64,000 bases of DNA from Paraphysomonas bandaiensis (Eukaryota; Chrysophyceae). Positions 23,544 through 34,288 of the stretch are shown here, piece by piece. The notes beneath the pieces are model-generated. The model did not search any database and was not told the origin of the DNA. It saw nothing but the letters and a program-made list of their open reading frames with translations. The stretch lies in assembly GCA_965644295.1 (NCBI GenBank), contig CBFFRP010000127.1, positions 186,001-250,000 of the forward strand. The letters are read 5' to 3'. The translations under genes and the position numbers were made by a program. How positions within the stretch are numbered: position 1 is the first letter of the stretch; every line of letters begins with the position of its first letter.

Positions 23544-24668
23544 CTAATTCGATGACGAGCAATACTCATGAATTTGCAGTTGTTTGAAACTGGAGTCAGA
23601 AAACGCATGAACTTTTGCACCTTTGTTAATGGTCGTAATGCTTCGTGTGTGCGGAGTCACCATTGCTGTATCAAGACTAGGTACTTCACTTTGGGCTGCG
23701 GGATACAGTTCGCTGTTACACAGTTCGCGTATAGTCATCTTCGCTGTGCGGAGATCGGATCGCAAAATGTAAAACTGCCGTCTTGAATGGGAAAGGATGA
23801 GCATAATCATCATCCAATTGAATATTAGCGCCCCAACAATTACAGGTGTCATTGCAGAGCCCAGATGTAACTCTGTTCCAGTTAAACTATGGTCACTCTC
23901 ATCTGTGTCATAACAATAGGTGGCCGCACTCATTCCTGTGTAATGCATACCAAATATCGCAATTGCCATCACTACGGCGCTCACCATGCGAATTTTTTCA
24001 TTTTGTGGGTACAAAGCTAACATACGGAACATTATCCAAAAGGCTGCAGTTGCCGCCACACAGGCAATCAAAACAGAGGCAGCGATTATTCCATAGTTCC
24101 ATTGAATAGTCATGGGGCCAAACATTGCTACCATGCCGACATAGTGCATAATGCAAACACCCCCACCAGCAATTAGACCTCCGATCATGATATAGGATGT
24201 CCCATGGAACATGACCACACGGAGCACGGCCCATTTGCTACGTATTTTACCAACTGTCAAATGGGAGCAAGACTTGATTAATTCCTCAAACAACTCATGA
24301 CGCTCTTTGGTGTACAGCTTGTCCAGAGTGGCTACATATGCCCCAACATATACAAAAGATACACTGCATACAAGTGATATAATAGTCAGTATCAAATCAT
24401 AATGCGGATGAATTATCCTATCAGAGGGTGCTATCAAGTTCATAGCTCCCATTCCTATGAAATGCATGCACCACACCGCATCCCCCCCAATAGAAAACGC
24501 TATCAGCAATAGATGATAAAACTGTAGCCACGCATGACTTTGTGTAAATGCTGATACTCTGAAGTGTTCCACCAGAGAGACAGCGACATAAGAGCCCAAA
24601 AACGCTACCCCAAACGACACTAGTATATAGTCAGTGCTCCATTCTACTCTGATTTCATCGCAAGCCAT
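23544..24668 (-). CDS. MHYT-domain integral membrane protein
   Basis: An intronless 374-residue protein starting at the ATG of MACDEIRVEW; an upstream in-frame GTG at 24692 is not needed. About seven transmembrane segments are visible. The three MHYT motifs of the family are present: VWCMHFIGMGAM, VCIMHYVGMVAM and IFGMHYTGMSAA, with the second and third in helices about 45 and 100 residues further on. In bacteria MHYT domains are thought to bind copper through the Met and His residues and sense O2, CO or NO, usually fused to output domains. Here no output domain follows: the tail after the last helix (LSHSRRQFYILRSDL...) is about 90 cytoplasmic-type residues. Stand-alone MHYT proteins exist in some fungi and algae. 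Function here is unknown. Confidence 0.93.
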   Translation of the reverse strand: MACDEIRVEWSTDYILVSFGVAFLGSYVAVSLVEHFRVSAFTQSHAWLQFYHLLLIAFSIGGDAVWCMHFIGMGAMNLIAPSDRIIHPHYDLILTIISLVCSVSFVYVGAYVATLDKLYTKERHELFEELIKSCSHLTVGKIRSKWAVLRVVMFHGTSYIMIGGLIAGGGVCIMHYVGMVAMFGPMTIQWNYGIIAASVLIACVAATAAFWIMFRMLALYPQNEKIRMVSAVVMAIAIFGMHYTGMSAATYCYDTDESDHSLTGTELHLGSAMTPVIVGALIFNWMMIMLILSHSRRQFYILRSDLRTAKMTIRELCNSELYPAAQSEVPSLDTAMVTPHTRSITTINKGAKVHAFSDSSFKQLQIHEYCSSSN

Positions 24669-25901
24669 TCCCTCCCCGGCGCTCACATACACTGCTGTCT
24701 ATGATAAGGATGGGATGATGCCTTTAAGAGTGATCTGATATGCTTCTATTGATCAGAATATGATGGTATGAACTTAACCGTTTAGCCCGTACAGGTATAC
24801 CGTGTATACATACCCATCATACCACAAGTGTATGAGGGAAGTCCACGATGACGATACCTCCGCCACATATCCTAAATATCGACCCACATACGTACATACT
24901 CCATACTACTGGAATTTCTATAAGATTTTCTAGCCCATCTGGCTATTGTATTCTACTGTACTTCCGTATTACGACACTATCTCCAGCAGTTTCACGTGTG
25001 GACATCATCTGTATATACAGCAGTATACAGCAGTATACTGGTCTATATACGACTACAGCGTTGGATCGTACGTCAGAACGGTATCATTACATCTAGAGAG
25101 TGCCTTTAATGTTGGTCTATGGTATAGGATGGCAGTATGGGAATAAACTGCATGCATATCATGATTGACTGATATAGGAATTCGCCTCAGGAAGAATAAC
25201 GATACTAAGGAATCAAGGTTCATATGTCCGATGCTTCTACCAATTACACTTTATAGTATATTTGGGTGAAACTGTACATACAGGCCTAATAACTCTACTT
25301 ACATCATATATAAGTAGCACTTTTATTGTTTGTGTGGTTGGAACTGTTAGTCACCATAAATTGGCCTCGTTGAAGTAATACTTGTTTAAATCAAATCATG
25401 AATTTAGTTATCAAATTAATAAATATATGTCCCATGTAGCATACCTGAGGCTGACCACTCAGCAAGAGAAGGGTATAAAATTCTTATCAACTAAAGACCA
25501 CCTTCCTGGTACATTTGTTAAATCTTGTTTATCTATTACTGTTCTTTTGAAAGGCAGGAAAATTTCACTTCACAATAAAACGATCTTTAAAGAATCAAGG
25601 TGAATCTCTAGAACACTGCGACATTGATCGACAAGGTTTTAAACTAAACATTTGCGTGACAATATAATTAAGCCATCTCTACGAGGTTGATATATGATGA
25701 GCTTTGATTATTGACAAGAAATGAAAAGATGTAGTTTGAACTCTAAAATACTTTAAGAAATAACAGTACTTCATAAACGTCTAAAATTATAAGAAACTGC
25801 CCCATTCCGAGAGCGTGGCACACCACATATAACACCAAGATTACGCTCAGACTCTGTTGCCGTCCCACCCGTGATTTATCACAGCTACGCATGACTTATA
25901 T
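24669..25901. other. Upstream region of MHYT gene and gap to hAT element
   Basis: 24690-25080 holds short palindromic words (TATACCGTGTATAC, CAGCAGTATACAGCAGTATA), like other gene upstream regions here. The remainder has no supported gene; a 73-residue ORF at 25382 shows no domain. Confidence 0.4.
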
Positions 25902-26700
25902 CAGGGATAGGGAACAATATATTGTATTGCAATACATTGTACAATATATTGCAATATATTGTAAAATATATTGATTGGTGGACTGGTCAAATATTCCATC
26001 AATAGTGTTTCTGCTAAAAGAGCTCACAATACTATTGCAATATATTGCAATCAATATTATGATAGTCATATAAGAGAAGATTCTCAACTGTAGGGTGCAA
26101 AATGGATATAAATAACCGAGAAATTGATTACAACATTACAAAGGATAATGAAGCTGATGTTGACTATGCGACTAAAAATCTTCAGTCAGCTCAAAAAATT
26201 AAGAAACGTACAGATCCACGAGTCATTAACGGTTGCCTGGCCTTGGTATGTACTTCCAATACATGGGAACGTCTGTTCAGCACAGCTAAACATATTATAT
26301 CAGTGTTGCGCAAAAGTATCCATCCTACTTAATATGCTGTTGTTTTAGAAAGCTATTCGACAGTTATGACCGGATACTTGCATATTTCAGTTAATTCTGT
26401 GGATGAATATGGTGATGTTGACCTCACCGATGATGGCTCAGAGGATGAGGACGAGGTGGATTTTTAGTAGCTATAAGCAGCAGTTGGTTTGGTTGTCATG
26501 TGATCTTACTGACTAATACTAAAAATGAAATCTACGGATGTGTTTACCCACTGATTAGTCAAACTAATATATCGCAATACATTGACAATATATTGCAATA
26601 TATTGTAATTGTATTGTAGGACCGGTTTAAAAAATCCATCAATACTATTGATGGAACGCTATCTAACAATAGTATTGCAATATATTGTTCCCTATCCCTG
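25902..26700 (+). mobile_element. hAT-type DNA transposon, internally deleted
   Basis: The 799-bp element has inverted ends of 23 bp (CAGGGATAGGGAACAATATA then TTG) and a perfect 8-bp target duplication ACTTATAT at 25894-25901 and 26701-26708. Both are hallmarks of hAT elements. Inside, 26102-26332 encodes a short piece (NTWERLFSTAKHIISVLRKS) that matches the C-terminal dimerisation block of hAT transposases (ERLFS.A..I....R). The rest of the transposase is gone. Repeated CAATATATTG words fill the subterminal zones. Confidence 0.95.
26102..26332 (+). pseudogene. hAT transposase C-terminal remnant
   Basis: 76 residues ending with a hAT dimerisation-like motif, inside the hAT element. It has no catalytic region. 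Confidence 0.75.
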
Positions 26701-26708
26701 ACTTATAT

Positions 26709-27305
26709 ATGCTATTCGGACTAATGGACTATGCAATTATAGTGTAGATCTAGTTGGGACTTGCATTTTACGCCTATATTTTATTAACAATCTATATTTT
26801 ATTCTTCTGCTCCCTCCTACTTCATCTCAGAGAGCTAACTTTAAATATTTATATGTGATATCCACTGTGATAGTAAGCACATGTCCCACTCATACATGAC
26901 AAACCAGTATAAACATCACTAATGACATAGCTACATAGTTTATGATAATATCTATTCCGCAATTCAGTAAAGGAAACTACACTCTATTGCATAAATGCGT
27001 TGACATTCGTAGACTGTTGTTATACTAAATTAGTAATAAATGGAGCACTACACACCATCTACTTAGAACTTATAATTGCCGGGAACTGGACTACCATTAA
27101 TGGTTACCAGGCCCTGGCACTACATCCTAGCTATCTATGCTCTGTTCCCTAATGCATAGTAGTTTACTTTGATGAAGGCTTGTGAGAGAGATAATAGCTT
27201 GATGTAGCACATGTGAACCACGTCATTAATTACACTACTTATAATATAACACATAACGAAACATTAATTCGTAAAGCAGTGACAGTTAATTGGAAGGTTA
27301 TATGC
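26709..27305. other. 3' flank of alpha-tubulin copy 1
   Basis: From about 27020 on, the sequence is shared with the flank of copy 2 (from about 50335), including AATGCATAGTAGTTTACTTT. About 27078-27117 carries a 40-bp piece of the GGGAACTGG family that copy 2 lacks. Confidence 0.6.
27078..27117. repeat. GGGAACTGG-family short repeat, presence/absence between tubulin copies
   Basis: The block CCGGGAACTGGACTACCATT ... CAGGCCCTGG sits between ATAATTG and ACTACATCC. In the matching flank of copy 2 (about 50425) these two are almost adjacent. Confidence 0.6.
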
Positions 27306-28667
27306 TTAGTACTCCTCACCGAAGTCCTCCTCCTCACCTTCGCCCTCAGCAGTCTCAGCGCCGACCTCTTCGTAATCCTTCTCAAGGGCGGCAAGATCCT
27401 CACGAGCCTCAGAGAACTCGCCTTCCTCCATACCCTCACCGACATACCAGTGAACAAAGGCACGCTTGGCGTACATAAGATCGAACTTGTGGTCAATGCG
27501 GGAGAGAGCCTCGGCAATAGCGGTGGTATTGGAAACCATGCACACGGCGCGCTGGACACGGGCAAGATCTCCACCAGGGACAACAGTTGGGGGCTGGTAG
27601 TTAATGCCGCACTTGAAGCCGGTGGGGCACCAGTCCACAAACTGAACAGTTCTCTTTGTCTTGATGGTGGCCACAGATGCGTTCACATCCTTGGGGACAA
27701 CATCACCTCTGTACATGAGACAACAGGCCATGTATTTGCCGTGACGAGGATCGCACTTAGTCATCATATTGCTGGGCTCAAACACAGAGTTTGTAATCTC
27801 AGCAACAGATAGCTGCTCGTGGTATGCCTTCTCAGCAGAGATGATAGGAGCATATGAGGTAAGCATAAAGTGGATACGAGGGTAGGGCACCAAGTTGGTC
27901 TGGAACTCAGAGATATCCACGTTAAGAGCACCATCGAAACGAAGAGATGCAGTCAAAGAAGAAACAACCTGAGCAATAAGACGGTTCAAGTTGGTGTAGG
28001 TTGGGCGCTCAATATCGAGGTTGCGGCGGCACACATCGTAAAGAGCCTCGTTATCGAGACAGAAAGTGCAGTCAGTGTGCTCAAGGAGAGAGTGAGTGGA
28101 AAGCACGTGGTTGTAAGGCTCAACAACAGCGGTGGCCACCTGAGGAGCGGGGGTCACAGTGAAGGAGAGCTTAGACTTGCGGCCGTAATCAACGGAAAGT
28201 CTCTCAAGGAGAAGAGATCCAAGACCAGATCCAGTACCACCACCAGTGGCGTGGAAGATCATGAATCCCTGAAGACCAGTACAGTTGTCAGCAAGCTTAC
28301 GCACTCTGTCCAACACAAGATCAACAATTTCCTTGCCAATGGTGTAGTGTCCTCTGGCGTAGTTGTTGGCAGCATCCTCCTTGCCGCTGATCACCTGCTC
28401 AGGGTGGTACAGCTGTCTGTAGGTGCCAGTGCGGACTTCGTCACATACACCAGGCTCCAAGTCAACCATCACAGCTCTGGGAACGTGCTTGCCAGCACCA
28501 GTCTCAGAGAAGAAGGTGTTGAAAGAGTCGTCACCGCCGCCAACGGTCTTGTCGCTGGGCATCTGGCCGTCAGGCTGGATTCCGTGCTCGAGGCAGTAAA
28601 GCTCCCAGCATCCGTTTCCGGCCTGAACACCGGCTTGTCCAATGTGAATAGAGAGGCACTCGCGCAT
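27306..28667 (-). CDS. TUBA: Alpha-tubulin, copy 1
   Basis: Structural GTPase of microtubules. Single exon, 453 residues from [19 protein letters not shown] to the C-terminal tail ending EEDFGEEY with a terminal Tyr. It is alpha rather than beta because it has MREC, the Lys-40 loop ([13 protein letters not shown]), the alpha-specific loop TVVPGGDL and Glu-254 in [15 protein letters not shown]. The GTP-binding signature is GGGTGSG. An in-frame ATG 12 codons upstream (28703) would add an Asn run; the conserved MREC start is preferred. The protein is identical to copy 2 at 50617; I saw about a dozen scattered silent differences. It is divergent to the F5/8C-like gene, with 446 bp between starts. 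Confidence 0.99.
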   Translation of the reverse strand: MRECLSIHIGQAGVQAGNGCWELYCLEHGIQPDGQMPSDKTVGGGDDSFNTFFSETGAGKHVPRAVMVDLEPGVCDEVRTGTYRQLYHPEQVISGKEDAANNYARGHYTIGKEIVDLVLDRVRKLADNCTGLQGFMIFHATGGGTGSGLGSLLLERLSVDYGRKSKLSFTVTPAPQVATAVVEPYNHVLSTHSLLEHTDCTFCLDNEALYDVCRRNLDIERPTYTNLNRLIAQVVSSLTASLRFDGALNVDISEFQTNLVPYPRIHFMLTSYAPIISAEKAYHEQLSVAEITNSVFEPSNMMTKCDPRHGKYMACCLMYRGDVVPKDVNASVATIKTKRTVQFVDWCPTGFKCGINYQPPTVVPGGDLARVQRAVCMVSNTTAIAEALSRIDHKFDLMYAKRAFVHWYVGEGMEEGEFSEAREDLAALEKDYEEVGAETAEGEGEEEDFGEEY

Positions 28668-29113
28668 GTTGTTGTTGTTGTTTGTGGGTAAGTTAACTCG
28701 CAAATGTTTGACTTTGTCGAAGTAACGAAATTATGAATCACTGCACACTTCAAATCCTCTCATGCTCATGCCATTTGAAACCGACATATCTTGAAGGGTC
28801 ATGATATCTTGAAGAGACACAGTATCTTGAATGGGTAATGTGTTTTAGTTTTTTTTTCATCTTTTTCTGGTTGCTTTTTCCTTCTATTTCCTTGAAGTTC
28901 GGTTGGTGTATGTATGTGGCTGTGGATATACAGTATGTCGTCATTCGTTAGGGAAGTATGACTGTAGTGTGTAGTGGTGGATGTGTGTATACGTATACAG
29001 ATATCGACGGTCGGTGCAGTTCAAAAGATTCGATTATATCAACTGGAAACACATACATTCATTAGAACCCCGTATATATATCTGCGATGTATATGCATCT
29101 ACGCTGATGTATA
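28668..29113. promoter_or_regulatory. Divergent upstream region, alpha-tubulin 1 / F5/8C-like gene
   Basis: The first 130 bp (to about 28800) is nearly identical to the upstream region of copy 2, then similarity stops abruptly. TATCTTGAA occurs three times at 18-bp spacing (28787, 28805, 28823); copy 2 keeps only the first (52098). A role in transcription is inferred. Confidence 0.5.
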
Positions 29114-30109
29114 ATGTCACTATCTCAAGCAAGGCGTAGATCATCAGAGCTTCGCAGATACAAATACAGTTCATCTAATGGGGGATTTACTCCAAGCAAC
29201 GGGAGACTGAGAACTGCATGTGAGGTGCTACTCCTCGTGCTGTGTAATGCATTACTCTGTTTTCTTATGTGGTCACAAATATATCGGGGCGATTTATTGG
29301 GCGGATTATTAGGATTCAAATCTTATCATCGTACTAATGCGATCGTATCAGCGTCGAACCTATCGCACGTATATGGGGCGATTAGAGATAAGGGGCTACA
29401 TCGCAGTTTCCCGACTAGTGTAATCCAGGAAAACATTACAAATATTAGTGCTACCCCTTCTGTAGATGAAATTTCTCCCCGTGTTCGAACAGAGAGTTCG
29501 CCTATCACTGAAACGTCTTCTTTTAATGATCCCATTGAGCTTGAAGAGAGCTCACCGACACAGGGAATTGATCCTACTTCTGATTTAGAACTTATATCAC
29601 TAAACGCAACAGTAATTGCTTCAGTGCGGGGAAATCTTGCCCCTCCTTCTGTTCTTGTTGACCCCTCCGTAGAAGATTGGATTGCGGACCGCTGGCAGGC
29701 TGCTCGAAACATGCGAGGTCGGCCTATCCCAGGACCTCATTGGATAGTTCTTACACTAAAGGAGCCAGCAAATGATATTTCTATAGCTGTGCTGGATTTC
29801 GAAAATGCATTTTCGAATACGTATGAGCTCGCATCATACTGCGAACGTAGTAATTCTTGGAGGACTTTTTACAAAAGCACTCACCAAAACAATGGGAATA
29901 AGGTTAAGGTAGAGCGAAGCTATCGACATATTATTCATCGCATCGACGTAGATGATGTGCATGGTGGAAAAGTGGATCGTCAATGTCCTATATCTAAAGT
30001 TCGATTACATATCAAGCGTCCGGCTACATTATGGGGAGTTAGTTTGTGGCAAATACAGCTTTGGGGTCATTCGATGAGCTCGCTAGCTGCTTTAGATGAG
30101 TCGGTGTAG
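29114..30109 (+). CDS. Type II membrane protein with C-terminal F5/8C (discoidin-like) domain
   Basis: Intronless, 331 residues. A basic N-terminus (QARRRSSELRRYKY) and one transmembrane helix (about 36-55, CEVLLLVLCNALLCFLMW) suggest a type II anchor. A Ser/Thr/Glu-rich stem follows. The last about 140 residues look like a galactose-binding-fold F5/8C domain: a WIADRWQAARNMRGR then GPHWIVLTLKEP start, a YELASYCERSNSWRTFYKS middle and a VSLWQIQLWGH end. Such domains bind carbohydrates or lipids outside the cell or in the secretory lumen. The domain call rests on pattern and not on a search. Ligand unknown. Confidence 0.65.
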   Translation: MSLSQARRRSSELRRYKYSSSNGGFTPSNGRLRTACEVLLLVLCNALLCFLMWSQIYRGDLLGGLLGFKSYHRTNAIVSASNLSHVYGAIRDKGLHRSFPTSVIQENITNISATPSVDEISPRVRTESSPITETSSFNDPIELEESSPTQGIDPTSDLELISLNATVIASVRGNLAPPSVLVDPSVEDWIADRWQAARNMRGRPIPGPHWIVLTLKEPANDISIAVLDFENAFSNTYELASYCERSNSWRTFYKSTHQNNGNKVKVERSYRHIIHRIDVDDVHGGKVDRQCPISKVRLHIKRPATLWGVSLWQIQLWGHSMSSLAALDESV

Positions 30110-30989
30110 TAAATTTTATCACTACAGTAGACATGTGTTTTTATGTGTGTATTTCGCCAGTAGAATTTTTATAAATCGATTTCTGAACAATTTTCTGATT
30201 GGAACGATTTTGATTTAAATCCCTCAAAATTACAATATAACTATGTTTTTTTATTTGTCGTCTTGAAAATAAGGCTAAGGTTATAGTCAATTACATTTAT
30301 TGAAAACATTGTTCCTGTCACAAAGCTATAGATATTACCGCTCTACTCCTGTAATGCCGCGCTACACACGGTATAATTGTATTATCAGTATTAAAGCAAA
30401 GAAGCGTGCTGTCATTAAAAATAATAAAATTGAGCTTTATTTCTATCTGTGCATGATGAATGATATATATAATATACACACCACGGTATCGCTGTCGACA
30501 TTTAGTCAAGATGTGTGTTTCGTATTTCGCACCTCAACTTACTAGTTACCTGGCATTTTACCACTTAAAGGCATTGTGATTTACATTGTGACCTTTAATA
30601 GCGCACTGACTTTCGTTTATCTATATGCTCAGAAGTAATATATTTTTCAATTGTAGACTATAAAAGTATAAAAGTAAGGATTTTTCCTAAATCCTGTTTC
30701 GGATCGAGAATTGACGAAACCTTTGCTGTTCGATGAAAATATATACCCATGCCGTGCTTTTCATCCATGAAACTCATACTCTAAAGTAATACCAGAGAAT
30801 CTTGCTTGGTGCTGGCAAACTTTTGATAATAAGTTAAGTATATAATCTCATTGCAGTGAAGAATTACCGTGTGGCCTTATTGTTATTTATACATAATAGA
30901 CTTATTCAAGTATTTATATAAAATTTGTATCGCCAACAGTTAGGTCAATGATGCGGTATAGTTACAAACACTATGTGAAAGTCTTGTTA

Positions 30990-31110
30990 TTAGCAATAGG
31001 CGTCAAGAATCATCACCATATAAGTAGCTAGTAGATGTAAACTAATAGTCAAGCTGGATGAACTTCTACCTGTAACTAACTAGTGCAAATTCTCATATCC
31101 TATTATAAAA
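30990..31110 (-). repeat. LINE tail (copy 3)
   Basis: The reverse complement ends with TTGACGCCTATTGCTAATAA followed by CAAGACTTTCAC, as in copy 1, and includes the preceding TAGTTACAGGTAGAAGTTCA-like part. The hairpin block is lost. Confidence 0.7.
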
Positions 31111-31689
31111 TTTTAATTATAATGTTGTGACACTACGAAAAAGCTGAAACAAGCACTATATCCACCTTGATAGTGTGCCTCCTTATTGTCCCTTTTCTTC
31201 TCTCCACTACTGGACTCTACTTCATTCTCAAACGTAGCCACTCTTCATCATATATATAGTACTATCTATATACGTGAAAAAGTAACATCATAAATATGCA
31301 TTATTAAATTTTGGTATATGGCGACATTTTATCTTTTTAACCTCTCAGAGATACAAATTACAGTAAAGTAATCATTCAGTACTTTTAGATACAAAACAAG
31401 GTTTTGGTATATTACCCCGACGACTTCAAAGCAATCCATCATATAACCAGCACAGTTCATCCATTGTTGGTGCAGAAAGATTGCCAGCTACTCTTGTCTC
31501 ATACATATATACTTATATGAATAATGCCCTACAGTGTTAAGCAAGCATACATATATAATATATTTATATAATATACTGTTTATAATAATATATATATACA
31601 TATATAGAACATTGCATACATAAAATTACAATACACATAAAACCTTACAAAAAGAGGTCTTACGATGGTGCTTATTCCACCAAAATACG

Positions 31690-31745
31690 AGTGAATGTCT
31701 GATAGGCGTGTAAGAGTCAGAGCTAATGTAGCAAAAAATTTAACT
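31690..31745 (-). repeat. LINE tail fragment (copy 4)
   Basis: About 55 bp that closely matches the fragment at 60918-60975 (TAAGAGTCAGAGCTAATGTA then GCAAAA). It ends in the family's CGCCTAT 3' terminus on the minus strand. Confidence 0.6.
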
Positions 31746-33272
31746 AACTTGTGCTTTTTACTCTGATATCCTAACTCGTGATGTTGCTGCAAAGGACGTT
31801 GTTGGTAGCAAAATATCTACTGATATGCCTCATATATCACCTGCACCTCAAAATGTCTCTAATATGTCCCATGTAGAATCCACCACATACCTCGTAACAT
31901 GCCTGCAATATCTTATGCACCTCATATGTTGGCATGGTGTCTGTCTCTCACGGGACAACGTCGTCCTCTGAAAGCAATGCATATACGTCGTCTGCTACTG
32001 CGTTACACAGTTAAACAACAACAGCAGGCATGATGATAGCAGTTATAAGGAATATTTCCGTATATATGCAGGTGGCCCAAGACCACGCAACTCGACTTTT
32101 GAACGTGTGCATATCAAGATATCTTGAAACTACAATTACTTCAAAACGTTTTTATGAAGCCGCATTACACTATTATATATATATATATAGTAGGTTAATA
32201 AGATCTTTTCGTGATTATGATTATAATAATATAATAAGCAATAATTGTGTACAACATGAGTATCAGTCAGTCAGTAGTACTCTCGAAATGTTTTTTCTCT
32301 TTTCTCAGAGCATGTTACTGACACAAGCAAACTTTTAACAACATGTCAAAGTAGTTACTTCCGGTGCATATATGGCTCCAGAAGAATTCATATGACATCT
32401 GAACGATTATGAAAACCTGGTCAAATTCACTTCCCAGGTTTCATGGCCAGGTCGACTTTTATCTATGAATACAAGGCCGGATATACCATCATGTGCATTC
32501 GACTGAAGAGCAGGAGTTTGTTTGCAATTTTTCCTATCGTCCACTAATAGGAGCGTTACTATACTTATCCATCCATGAATATACAAGGCCGGATATAGGT
32601 CAACTTCAGGTTATGTTATGTTTGGAGCTGGTGGGCCACTATCGTGGGGTTCCAAACTTCAGTCTACTGTATCTACATGGACTATATATATGCAAGCAGT
32701 GTATCAATGCATATATTAACGGATTACAGGAAATGATATGGTCTCGGGGGGGGTGACTGGGGAGAAGTAGGGTTGAAAATTGACGAGCCCACACCATTAT
32801 TCCTGGATATAGTCAAAAAGTGCTCAGGATATTATATCGGAAAATCCAGTGCATATACGATCGAAGCATATGATTAAGTAGCATATATGATTAGAGAGCA
32901 TGTGGATCCCGAATAGTTTAATACAGCAAAATTAATTCATGTGAGCAATCGAAAACAAATGGCTGATATATATACCAAAAGGCTTTGTGTGATCCAATAT
33001 TATTTATTGAACAGAGGGAGCGAAATCTTGTGGGAAATTTTAAGACTACTAAAAACAAATTATCGCAGAGAGGTTCCCAAGGTAAAAAGAGCTCGTCGTA
33101 GAGCTAGATTAGTTGGGTGTGAATGAATGGTGGAAGCTAGCTATATACCAGCGGAGTCATACGTCCACCAGTGTCCTATGAGATTCGGTGGTTGCGTAGT
33201 ATCCGATAGCAATGTTGTTTTTCACAAATTTAGAATGGTTAACTACATATATATTATCCAATTGAGTGGGAG

Positions 33273-33970
33273 TGTTGAGTTCTGCAATATGATGTGATAT
33301 ATTATATTGTGCAATATAGGTGAAGTCAACTCGTAGGTGACGGGTGATTATATAGGTACAAAGGAATTAAATTCAGTTACTGATGTATGTGTGACTATAT
33401 ACAAGATATAGAACTGACTGATGAACATATTATAATATATATGATAAACAGATGTTGCTGAGAACAGATGTTTCATCAGATGTTACACGAATATGTAGTG
33501 AAGTTTTGACTATTGACCATTTGAGACAATGAAGATCGTGTAATAAGAGAAGTTAAAGTTGATCAAAACTAGATAGATTACGTTATCATAATTGTAGTAT
33601 ACACAATTGTGTTGTCAAGTAAAACTCATCAACAACATGATAATATAATTTCTTCATGTCATTTACTGATCAACTTCCGTATCTTGTACAGTTGTGGTAC
33701 AATACTTCAGTTTCACAGTTATCGCTATATAGTATGTTTGGCTACGTATTACTGTTTCTCACATTGTATTCACCGTATTCTATAGAACTATCTTAGAGAG
33801 ACATAGATATTCCAACGCTAACGTGCGTATTCCAACATGATGTGTTCAGAATAATAATCATAATTTCTTACTTGAAAGTGCATTGTGTTCAACATAGCAA
33901 GGTGAAGGTTTACGTGTAGAGTGTAGAGCAAAGAGCAAAGTTAACTTCAGTGAAATGTCCAATTCTAACA
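33273..33970 (+). repeat. LTR family A, interrupted
   Basis: Starts TG and ends CA. It matches the solo LTR at 17799-18151 in reverse complement on both sides of a 334-bp insertion. Confidence 0.78.
33504..33837 (-). mobile_element. Solo LTR family B, nested in LTR A
   Basis: On the minus strand it begins TGTTGGAATA, typical of copia LTRs. It is flanked by TGAAG (33499-33503) and TGATG (33838-33842), a 5-bp target duplication with one later change. The uninterrupted LTR A at 17799-18151 shows the empty site (GTAGTGAAG joined to TGTTCAG, in reverse complement). A second copy is near 44715-45036. Confidence 0.85.
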
Positions 33971-34288
33971 TGGGGATAATAAATGACTGTACTCAAATAA
34001 ATAATAAATAGCTTGATATTTACTACTTATTGATCTTTACTGTGTAATAAATATAACTTAAATAAACATAACATACTACTTATTAAATAAACATAACTAA
34101 TAAATTGGGAGATATTTTTATATTATGAGCTTCCTCAACATTTATAAGAAACAGTGAGCCTTGCACTTTATATTAGGATAATGAGGACAAACTATATTTA
34201 TCCAATTCTTGACTAACGACCAAAGATAAAATGAGTAACAAATACTAACAACTAGAAAAATATACTACGAAATTGAACGGGTCTGGCC
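33971..34288. other. AT-rich gap after the copia remnant
   Basis: Runs of AAATAAACATAACATA-like words; no gene. Confidence 0.4.

Larger units (their letters stand above)
30110..32479. other. Gene-poor region with LINE tails
   Basis: AT-rich without a supported gene. It holds two LINE tail fragments (30990-31110 and 31690-31745, both -). Short ORFs such as 31580-31792 overlap the tail and are not believable genes. 31800-32340 may be decayed internal copia sequence, but I cannot show it. Confidence 0.4.
32480..33970 (+). mobile_element. Ty1/copia retrotransposon remnant with 3' LTR (family A)
   Basis: Broken pieces of copia polyprotein lie in order: reverse transcriptase end (YRPLIGALLYLS then TRPDIGQ, about 32535-32600) and RNase H end (MSNRKQMADIYTKRL, 32941). 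A purine run (GAGTGGGAG) precedes an LTR beginning TGTTGAG at 33273 and ending CTAACA at 33970. Stops and frame breaks are frequent. The LTR is interrupted by another LTR (33504-33837). Confidence 0.82.

Noticed and set aside
27213-28691. Long + strand ORFs opposite alpha-tubulin (and again at 50524-51819)
   Set aside because: They are antisense shadows of the highly biased tubulin coding sequence and have no protein features.
28668-28703. Upstream in-frame ATG adding an Asn run to alpha-tubulin
   Set aside because: The MREC start is nearly universal in alpha-tubulin; the upstream codons look like 5' untranslated CAA-type repeats.
32030-32338. A 102-residue ORF before the copia remnant
   Set aside because: AT-rich with a TATATA run and no domain match; it may be decayed element sequence, but this cannot be shown.
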